DNA of 6,998 bases, taken from assembly GCA_013824055.1 (NCBI GenBank), contig PNNE01000405.1, positions 1-6,998 on the forward strand. Reading direction: 5' to 3'. The DNA comes from Rhodobacter sp. GTDB taxonomy: Bacteria; Pseudomonadota; Alphaproteobacteria; Rhodobacterales; Rhodobacteraceae. The notes beneath the pieces are model-generated. The model was not told where the DNA came from, did no database searches, and saw nothing but the letters and a program-made list of their open reading frames with translations. Of this stretch, positions 1 to 6,998 are shown one piece after another (position 1 is the first letter of the stretch; every line of letters starts with the position of its first letter). Position numbers and translations under genes: made by a program.

Positions 1-60
1 AAGTCGACGGGCAATTTCCTGAACGTGGACGCGGGCAATGCCGTGTCCTTCACGCGCTAG
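1..60 (+). CDS. C-terminal end of a RhaD-like bifunctional rhamnulose-1-phosphate aldolase/short-chain dehydrogenase (partial)
   Basis: Only the final 19 codons and a TAG stop are present; the gene begins left of the window. The visible peptide ends in GNFLNVDAGNAVSFTR, which resembles the C-terminus of short-chain dehydrogenase domains (the 'GNxLNVDGG' ending). In alphaproteobacterial rhamnose operons a fused rhamnulose-1-phosphate aldolase/alcohol dehydrogenase normally sits directly before rhaI. That protein would cleave L-rhamnulose-1-phosphate to dihydroxyacetone phosphate and L-lactaldehyde, and its dehydrogenase domain would act on the aldehyde. The assignment rests on this short tail plus position: the stop codon lies within the ribosome binding site of the rhamnose isomerase gene, nine bases before its ATG. 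The second glycine of the usual DGG is preceded here by Ala (DAG). Another sugar-related short-chain dehydrogenase cannot be excluded. Confidence 0.65.
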   Translation, partial: KSTGNFLNVDAGNAVSFTR

Positions 61-64
61 GAGG
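59..64 (+). promoter_or_regulatory. Ribosome binding site of rhaI
   Basis: A perfect AGGAGG lies five bases before the ATG at 70 and begins inside the TAG stop codon of the preceding gene. This supports the chosen start and suggests translational coupling between the two rhamnose genes. Confidence 0.7.
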
Positions 65-69
65 CGGGG

Positions 70-1356
70 ATGCTGATTTCCGAGGATCTGGTCGGCTCGC
101 TGAACGAGGCGGCACGGGCGGCGCATGAGGACGAATTTGGCGCGTTGGGGCGGAAGCTTTCGCGCCGGGGCGTGGACATCGAGGCTGTGGTGAAGCGCGC
201 GATGGCCTGGTCAGTCGCGGTTCCGACCTGGGGCGTGGGCACCGGGGGCACCCGGTTCGCGCGGTTTCCGGGGCGGGGCGAACCGCGGGGCATCCACGAC
301 AAGCTGGCCGATTGTGGCGTGATCCAGCAGCTGACGCGGGGGACGCGGACGGTCAGCCCGCACATTCCCTGGGACAAGGTCAGCGATTACAACGCGCTGC
401 GGCAAGAGGCGGCGCAGTATGGGCTGGGGTTCGATGCGGTGAACTCCAACACCTTCCAGGACCAGGCGGATCAGGGCTTGTCCTATCGGTATGGCTCTCT
501 GGCGAACGCCCGTTCGGATATCCGCGCGCAAGCCGTGGCGCACAACATCGAGTGCATCGAGATCGGCAAGGCGCTTGGGGCGCCCGCCTTGACGGTCTGG
601 ATCGGCGACGGGACGAACTTTGCCGGCCAGCAGAGCCTGTCGAAGATGTTCGACACCTACCTTGCCGCGATGGAGGAGGTCTATGCCGCCCTGCCCCCGA
701 ACATGGCGATGTTCATCGAACACAAGATGTACGAGCCGGCGTTCTATTCGACGGTGATCTCCGACTGGGGATCATCCCTGATGGCCGCGCAAGCCCTTGG
801 TCCGCAAGCAAAATGCCTGGTGGACCTTGGGCATCACGCTCCGAACGTGAACATCGAGCAGATCGTGGCGCGGCTGGTGCATGCCGGACGGCTGGCGGGG
901 TTCCACTTCAACGATTCGAAATATGGCGATGACGATCTGGACGCGGGCTCGGTCGATCCGTTCCGGCTGTTCCTGGTCTTCAACGAACTGGTCGAGGCAG
1001 AGTTGCGCGGCGCCAAGGGGTTCAACCCCAGCTACATGATCGACCAGAGCCACAACGTCACTGACCCGATCGAAAGCCTGATGGCCTCGGCGGTGGAGAT
1101 CGCACGCGCCTATGTGCAGGCCTCGCTGGTGGACCGCAGGGCGCTGGCCGAGGCGCAAGAGGCGAACGACGTGATGGCCGCGCACCGGACGCTGAAGGCG
1201 GGATTCGTGACCGATGTCTCACCGATTCTGGCCGAAGCGCGGATGCGGCAGGGTGGGGCTTGCGATCCCATCACGGTCTATCGTGCCAGCGGCTACCGCG
1301 ACCGGGTGGCGAAGGAGCGGCCAGAAGTGAAGGGGTCTGCGTCCGGCATCGTCTGA
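70..1356 (+). CDS. rhaI: L-rhamnose isomerase, RhaI type
   Basis: This 428-residue protein should interconvert L-rhamnose and L-rhamnulose in the cytoplasm, the first step of phosphorylative rhamnose breakdown. It matches the RhaI/Pseudomonas stutzeri-type isomerases (about 430 residues) rather than the shorter E. coli RhaA type. The TIM-barrel active-site segments are visible: FIEHK at 215-219 (Glu217 and Lys219), DLGHH at 252-256 (Asp252, His255), GFHFND at 277-282 (His279), the Asp287-Asp289 acidic run, and YMID at 322-325 (Asp325). With a shift of two residues these correspond to the metal ligands and catalytic residues described for the P. stutzeri enzyme (Glu219, Lys221, Asp254, His257, His281, Asp289, Asp291, Asp327), so it looks fully active. 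The start is fixed by a perfect AGGAGG. It follows the RhaD-like gene by 9 bp and precedes the DUF4037 gene by 39 bp, in the same operon. The kinase for rhamnulose is not in the window. Confidence 0.95.
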   Translation: MLISEDLVGSLNEAARAAHEDEFGALGRKLSRRGVDIEAVVKRAMAWSVAVPTWGVGTGGTRFARFPGRGEPRGIHDKLADCGVIQQLTRGTRTVSPHIPWDKVSDYNALRQEAAQYGLGFDAVNSNTFQDQADQGLSYRYGSLANARSDIRAQAVAHNIECIEIGKALGAPALTVWIGDGTNFAGQQSLSKMFDTYLAAMEEVYAALPPNMAMFIEHKMYEPAFYSTVISDWGSSLMAAQALGPQAKCLVDLGHHAPNVNIEQIVARLVHAGRLAGFHFNDSKYGDDDLDAGSVDPFRLFLVFNELVEAELRGAKGFNPSYMIDQSHNVTDPIESLMASAVEIARAYVQASLVDRRALAEAQEANDVMAAHRTLKAGFVTDVSPILAEARMRQGGACDPITVYRASGYRDRVAKERPEVKGSASGIV

Positions 1357-1377
1357 GGTCATGCAGGAGGAGGGGCC

Positions 1378-1387
1378 GGAGGGGAGG
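1378..1387 (+). promoter_or_regulatory. Ribosome binding site of the DUF4037 gene, within a G-rich spacer
   Basis: The 39-base gap between rhaI and the next gene holds two purine tracts. GGAGGGGAGG at 1378-1387 ends eight bases before the ATG at 1396 and is the likely binding site. A second AGGAGG at 1365-1370 is too far from any usable start. No in-frame start codon exists between the rhaI stop and 1396, which fixes the start of the downstream gene. Confidence 0.5.
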
Positions 1388-1395
1388 CCGGTCGG

Positions 1396-2451
1396 ATGGC
1401 AAAGCACTCGATCATCGACGAAAGCCATGCTTTCTGGAACGAGGTGGTGCATCCGTTCCTGGCCGCGCGGTTTCCGGCCGAGACGGCGCAGATGGCGGCG
1501 GGGGTCTTCGGGTATGGCTCCGAGGTCCTGCGGCTGGATGACGACTATTCCACCGACCACCACTTCGGGCTGCGGGTGAATGTGTTGCTGCCCGCGGAGG
1601 TGATGGCCTCGCGCGGGGCAAGGATCGAGGACACGCTGGCGGAAGGGCTGCCTGCGTCCTGGCGCGGGCGGGAGTTGCGCGAAGGCTATACGCGGACGAA
1701 GGGCGTGGCCCTTGCGTCGTTGCAGCATCACCTGCGGTCCACCATTGGCCTGGAAGCGGCGCCGAACAGTCATTCACAATGGCTGTCCATCCCCGAGGAA
1801 GACGTGATGCATGTCGTTGCCGGCGAGGTCTGGCACGACCCCTCGGGCCGGTTCTCGGCGGTGCGGGCGGCTCTGGCTGGTTACTATCCGGAAGAGGTGC
1901 GGCTGCGGCGGCTGGCGCATTGGTGCCGGTACTTCAGCGGCATGGGGGTCTATGCGCTGAAGCGGGCGCTTTTGCGTGACAACGAGCTTTACGCCAGCAC
2001 CACCTTCGCGCGCAGCTTGCGCTGGGGGGTGCAGATGGCGTTCATGCTGGACCGGCAATACTATCCTTACGACAAATGGCTGACTGTCATGTTCCATCGC
2101 CTGCCCCGGATGGGCGCGCGTCTGGCGGCGATTGTCGAAGAAGCGCCAAAGCTTACCACACCTTGGGACCGGAAGCTGGACCTGTTGCACCAGATGTCCG
2201 ACGTGCTGGATCAGACGATGGTCGAGGACGGGCTGATCGCGCCGCATCCGCGTTACAAGGTCTCGGCAACCTCGGGCTACCGGCTGCTGGAATCGGCCTA
2301 TGCCGAGCTGATCCGCAAGTGCCCGGCGGACATCCGGGGCATCGTCCCGCAGTGGGAGCAGGTGCATTGGGAAGGCTTCCACTCCGAGTTCGTGTCGGGG
2401 GTTGGGTTGGAGGACTGGCGGCGGATGCTGCTTCTGGAGGAATATGAATGA
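1396..2451 (+). CDS. DUF4037 domain protein, nucleotidyltransferase-like, unknown role
   Basis: This 351-residue soluble protein shows no signal peptide or membrane segment. Its N-terminal part resembles the nucleotidyltransferase fold: GYGSEVLRLDDDYSTDHHFG at 39-58 has the Gly-Ser (41-42) and downstream Asp54 pattern of polymerase-beta-like enzymes, but the position two residues after Asp54, usually acidic in such enzymes, is His56. The middle resembles the DUF4037 domain: WLSIPEEDVMHVVAGEVWHD (129-148), then an R-x2-L-x2-YYPEEV stretch (157-168) and YYPYDKW (222-228). The C-terminal part is mostly helical and unrecognised. DUF4037 proteins have no settled function; transfer of a nucleotide to a small molecule or protein is a guess from the fold. 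The gene sits inside a rhamnose operon, 39 bp after rhaI, and its TGA stop overlaps the next ATG (ATGA). Its base composition matches the neighbours. The family call is from recalled motifs and should be confirmed by a profile search. Confidence 0.8.
   Translation: MAKHSIIDESHAFWNEVVHPFLAARFPAETAQMAAGVFGYGSEVLRLDDDYSTDHHFGLRVNVLLPAEVMASRGARIEDTLAEGLPASWRGRELREGYTRTKGVALASLQHHLRSTIGLEAAPNSHSQWLSIPEEDVMHVVAGEVWHDPSGRFSAVRAALAGYYPEEVRLRRLAHWCRYFSGMGVYALKRALLRDNELYASTTFARSLRWGVQMAFMLDRQYYPYDKWLTVMFHRLPRMGARLAAIVEEAPKLTTPWDRKLDLLHQMSDVLDQTMVEDGLIAPHPRYKVSATSGYRLLESAYAELIRKCPADIRGIVPQWEQVHWEGFHSEFVSGVGLEDWRRMLLLEEYE
2436..2440 (+). promoter_or_regulatory. Ribosome binding site of the URO-D family gene
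   Basis: GGAGG lies seven bases before the ATG at 2448. It favours that start, which overlaps the upstream stop as ATGA at 2448-2451. A nearby ATG at 2444 is followed by a stop after five codons and is not a plausible start. Confidence 0.55.
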
Positions 2452-3433
2452 ACGGTTATGAACGCGTGATGGCGACGATCAATCGCCAGCCGGTCGACCG
2501 CACTCCCATCGACTGCTGGCTCTACCAGAAGCAGTTCCTCGAACGGCTGGAGGCCGACTACGGCCCGCGCGAGAAGTTCATCGAGGAGTTCGGGATCGAC
2601 GTTTTCGCCGGGTTGATGCCCTTCCCGAACCAGCATGGCCGCAAGTTCGACATTCATGAGCTGGCCGATGTGCCGCTGGGGAACCCGGATGATCCGAAGT
2701 GGCTGAACTTCACCGACTGGAACCATGATTTCGGCGGCACGAACATCGCCACGGCGGTCCGCGACCACAAGGGCAAGCGCTGCGTGCTGGCGCATTGCTG
2801 GGGGATGGTGGAGGGGACATCGAGCTTTCTCGGGATCGAGAATTGCTGGATGAACCTGGGCGGCAACCCGCAGCTGATGGCCAACTTCTTTGACCGCTAC
2901 GCCGACTGGATGTGCGTCCAGGTCGACCGGATGATCGAGGCCGGTGTGGACATGATGACCCTTTCGGACGACTGGGGGTCGAACGGAACGATGCTGTTTT
3001 CGCCAAAGTCCTGGCGGGCACTGATCAAGCCCTATGCGATGCGGGTGGTGCAGCACGCAAGATCCAGGGGGCTGCCGGTGAACTTGCACTCTGACGGCTA
3101 TATCCTGCAGGTGGTGGATGACATCATCGAGATGGGTTACACCTCATGGCATCCGGTGCAGGAAAGCGCCGGAATCGACCCCCGCGAGGTCAAGGCGAAG
3201 TGGGGCGACAAGATCACTATCTACGGGTCGCTGGACGTGATCGACGGGCTGTTGAACACGACGGCGAGGAATTGGACGCGTATATCACCGAGCGCTTCGG
3301 CATCTATGCGCCGGGCGGTGGGTTCATCTTCAACGGCGGGCATTTCATCCAGCCGGACATTCCGCCCATGCGCCTGGTGCGGGCGTACCGGCTGGTGAAC
3401 AAGCTGGCGGCGCAATACGGGACACTTCAGTAA
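2448..3433 (+). pseudogene. Uroporphyrinogen decarboxylase (URO-D) superfamily protein, frameshifted near residue 270
   Basis: The reading frame from 2448 gives recognisable URO-D-superfamily sequence up to Asn270 (bases 3255-3257) and then turns into unrelated residues ending at a TGA at 3396-3398. The family sequence resumes in another frame as DGEELDAYITERFGIYAPGG and runs to a TAA at 3431-3433. Restoring one base would give about 328 residues, normal for the family. Supporting features are the N-terminal ERVMATINRQPVDRTPID (5-22), VDMMTLSDDWGS (167-178), NLHSDGYI (212-219), EMGYTSWHPVQ (228-238) and YGSLDV (259-264), typical of the TIM barrel. It is not HemE: the RQAGRY substrate-site motif is missing. 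It also lacks the His-X-Cys zinc motif of corrinoid methyltransferases such as MtaA (His214-Ser-Asp here), so a standard methyltransferase role is doubtful. Substrate unknown. Both halves keep normal codon use and there is only one lesion, so a recent mutation or a sequencing error fits better than an old pseudogene. Confidence 0.85.
3255..3263 (+). other. Frameshift site (apparent one-base deletion)
   Basis: Around AACACGACG the coding frame moves from the frame of 2448 to the frame ending at 3433. Adding one base after AAC (for example AACCACGACGGC) would read Asn-His-Asp-Gly-Glu-Glu and rejoin the two family-like halves without gap. The exact base is inferred; the change of frame itself is read directly. 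No X-XXY-YYZ slippery heptamer is present here. Confidence 0.8.
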
Positions 3434-3435
3434 TG
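3431..3435 (+). promoter_or_regulatory. TAATG stop-start junction between the URO-D gene and the rhamnosidase gene
   Basis: The TAA stop of the second part of the URO-D gene shares its last base with the ATG of the next gene. No good Shine-Dalgarno sequence is visible in the bases before it (GACACTTCAG). Initiation probably depends on ribosomes finishing the upstream frame, and this would be disturbed by the frameshift, which moves termination to 3398. Confidence 0.6.
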
Positions 3436-5477
3436 CCGGCCGATGCCGCCGGGTCAGTGCAAGCTGCTGACGGGGCAGTCTGGGTCGGCCCGGCGCATCC
3501 GTTCGACCTGCGCGATTCCTATGTGAACTTTCGTGCGGATATCGATCTGAAGTCTGTGCCATCGAAGGCCGTCTTTCGGCTTGCGGCGGATAGCCGGTAC
3601 CGGCTTTGGGTCAACGGCGTCTTTGCGGGTCGAGGACCAGAGCGGTCCTGGCCCTCGTCGATGGCGATAGACGAACGTTTGCTTGTCGACTTGCGCCCTG
3701 GCGTCAACCGGATCGCGATCCAGGTCTATTGCCCCGGATATTCGCACTTCGCTTACGTCCATCGCGGCGCCTGCGGGCTGATTGGCTGGCTGGAGGCGGA
3801 TGGGATGGTCATCCTGACCACGGGCCCGCAGTGGAAGACCCGGCGGGATCGGTCGTGGTCGGATCGGGTCAGGCGCGTCTCGATCTATGGGTCGGGGGTC
3901 GAGGATCAGGACCTGAGATTTGCCGAGACCTGGCTCGAGGCGGATGTCGCGAGCTGGGAGACGGCGCGGGTGGTGCAGGGGGCGAAGGGGGCGATCTGGC
4001 GGGACTTGCGGCCTCGTGTCACAGCGCTTCCGGTGGAAGGCGTCAGGCAGCTTGGCGCGCCGTGGCAGGTGCGGGTTGGCCCGACCACCGCTGCCTCGGA
4101 CGACCCGCATGCTGATCTGCGAAAAGCCTTTTCAGAGACCAGCGCCGGCTCGGCCCCAGCCCTGCTGCCAAGGGGGACGCAGGCGGTCTGGGTCTTCGAC
4201 CTTGGCGAAAGCCGCGCCTGTCTGGGCGGTGTGGAGCTGGCGGCTGCGGGTGGCGAACGGCTGCTGATCTCTTATGCCGAGAAGGTGCGGCAGGGTGAGC
4301 TGCTTTTGCCAGACCCGGAGACCTTTTGCCGGATGCGCCCGACCGATCGCTTCACGCTTCGCCCCGGGCGACAGGTGGTGGAGGGGTTCACGCCTCGTGG
4401 TGCGCGATATCTGGTCTTTGCGCTGGAGGGAGCCGGGGTTTCGCCGGATCCGAAGTTTCATGTTCGCCTGCCGGTGACGCCGGTGGAGGAGCGGCCCCTG
4501 CCCCGGCTGGACCCCGTGTTACAGGGCGTGGCCGCGATGTGCCGCCGCACGGCGCTGGCCTGTCTTCAGGACGGCTTCGTGGATGGGGTGTGGCGGGAGA
4601 GCAGCCTTTGGCTGGGCGACGCGGTGGCGCAGGATTGGGCGCTGCGGGCGATTTCGGATGACCCCAGGCCGCTGCTGTTCGCCATCGACATGGCGGCGGA
4701 AGGTGCGGATGCGGAGGGGCTGTTGCCATCCGTGCTGCCGGGGGAAGTGCCGGCCTATGCGGTGACGGACTACAATTTCAGTTGGGTAGAGTTGCTGGCC
4801 GGATGCACGACGCATCCCGGTGTGGCTGCGCCAGAGGCGGTCTGGCAGCGCCACTGGTTCACGCTGACCCGGATGCTGGAGCGGATGGCTCTGGCCTGCG
4901 GGCCGGACGGGTTGCTGCGCAATCCGGCAGGGCGGCGGCTGTTCCTGGACTGGTCGCCGATGAGCCGGGCAGAGCCGAACCTGACGCTGAACCTGCGGTA
5001 TCTGCATGCGCTGCGGCTGGCGGCCGGGATGGCCGAGCGGGTGGGACGGACGGCGGACTGGGCGGCTGAAGCCAGTCGGTTGACGCGGGCGCTTCGGGGG
5101 CATCGGGGTCCTGACGGCTGGCGCGAAAGCCCAGGGGGAGAGGCGGCAAGCCAGTTGGCCCTGGCGCTGCTGATCCTGACCGGGGTGGTCGACCCGGCGG
5201 AAGCAGCGGCTTTGGCCGACCGGATTGTCGCCCGTTCACTGGACCTGCGGGACGAGCCGCTGGCGGGTCAGCCTGCGCTTGCCAGTCCCTTCATGCACCA
5301 CTATCTTTTCCTGTCACTTCAAAGCCTTGGCCGCCGTTCTGACATCCGCGCCATCATCGCCGCCCGCTGGGGCCGCTGGGTGTGCGACGGCCGACCGACC
5401 ACGCCGGAGAACTGGTCCATCGACTTTCCCGACGGGTCGGCTTGCCACGGGTTTTCTGCGCATCCGCTGGGCTGGCT

Positions 5478-5481
<4 letters not shown>
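3433..5481 (+). CDS. GH78-like alpha-L-rhamnosidase family protein, short form without C-terminal domain
   Basis: The 682-residue product resembles bacterial alpha-L-rhamnosidases, which release terminal L-rhamnose by inverting hydrolysis. An N-terminal beta-sandwich holds YRLWVNGVFAGRGPER (56-71), like the rhamnosidase N domain. A second one holds VFDLGESRACLGGVELA (254-270) and a GARYLVFALEG segment (323-333). An (alpha/alpha)6 barrel follows from about residue 355. Its acidic motif DGVWRESSLWLGD (384-396) parallels the family's DGxxRDRxxWxGD, with Arg-Glu-Ser in place of Arg-Asp-Arg; Asp384, Glu389 and Asp396 are candidate catalytic or sugar-binding residues. TTPENW (656-661) resembles the TTxWExW segment carrying the general base, making Glu659 the candidate. 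The protein stops shortly after ACHGFSAHPLGWL, where GH78 enzymes normally continue with a further beta-sandwich domain. There is no signal peptide, so it probably acts in the cytoplasm on an imported rhamnoside. Divergent motifs leave the exact substrate, and even activity, open. Confidence 0.8.

Positions 5482-6998
<1,517 letters not shown>

Noticed and set aside
312..932. 206-codon plus-strand frame within rhaI
   Set aside because: It is a shifted frame of a gene whose catalytic residues are all in the 70-1356 frame; no ribosome binding site or family likeness.
2298..3089. Long open frame of 263 codons on the minus strand
   Set aside because: It lies opposite the DUF4037 and URO-D genes, which have clear family motifs. 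Long antisense frames are common in high-GC DNA, and the translation resembles no family I know.
3240..3275. Programmed ribosomal frameshift in the URO-D gene
   Set aside because: No slippery heptamer or obvious downstream stimulatory hairpin is present, and such recoding is not known for this family; a one-base deletion is simpler.
2448..3433. HemE (haem biosynthesis uroporphyrinogen decarboxylase)
   Set aside because: The N-terminal RQAGRY motif that HemE uses to bind substrate is missing, and the context is sugar breakdown.
2448..3433. Corrinoid-dependent methyltransferase (MtaA/CmuA type) removing methyl groups from methylated rhamnose
   Set aside because: The His-X-Cys zinc motif is His-Ser-Asp here and there is no corrinoid-protein gene in the window, so this attractive idea lacks support.
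3454..4110. 218-codon minus-strand open frame opposite the rhamnosidase-like gene
   Set aside because: The product is rich in Arg and Pro, as expected of a shadow frame; the plus strand has recognisable domains here.

Overview
The window is high-GC DNA with strong G/C preference at third codon positions. The GyrB fragment looks alphaproteobacterial, and the rhamnose genes are of the Rhizobium/Rhodobacter type (a bifunctional RhaD-like aldolase/dehydrogenase followed by a RhaI-type isomerase). A member of the Rhodobacterales or a close relative is likely. The genus cannot be determined from this sequence.

Layout, left to right. Bases 1-60 are the last codons of a short-chain-dehydrogenase-type protein, most likely the RhaD-like bifunctional rhamnulose-1-phosphate aldolase/dehydrogenase. 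Bases 70-1356 encode L-rhamnose isomerase. Bases 1396-2451 encode a DUF4037 (nucleotidyltransferase-like) protein of unknown role. Bases 2448-3433 hold a uroporphyrinogen-decarboxylase (URO-D) superfamily gene that is not HemE and is broken by an apparent one-base deletion near 3257. Bases 3433-5481 encode a GH78-like alpha-L-rhamnosidase family protein that seems cytoplasmic and lacks the usual C-terminal domain. Bases 5478-6998 (minus strand) are the C-terminal part of DNA gyrase subunit B, running off the right edge.

The five plus-strand genes are packed as one operon. The gaps are 9 and 39 bp, followed by an ATGA overlap and a TAATG overlap. They form a rhamnose/rhamnoside utilisation module: the GH78-like enzyme could release L-rhamnose from an imported rhamnoside, RhaI would isomerise it to L-rhamnulose, and after phosphorylation by a kinase outside the window the RhaD-like protein would cleave it. 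The DUF4037 and URO-D genes have no known place in that pathway and are the least explained part of the window.

The operon and gyrB converge, and their stop codons overlap by four bases, so there is no room for an intergenic terminator. No stretch above 300 bases lacks a gene. I saw no tRNA, rRNA, CRISPR array, insertion sequence or convincing promoter; the promoter of the operon must lie to the left of the window.
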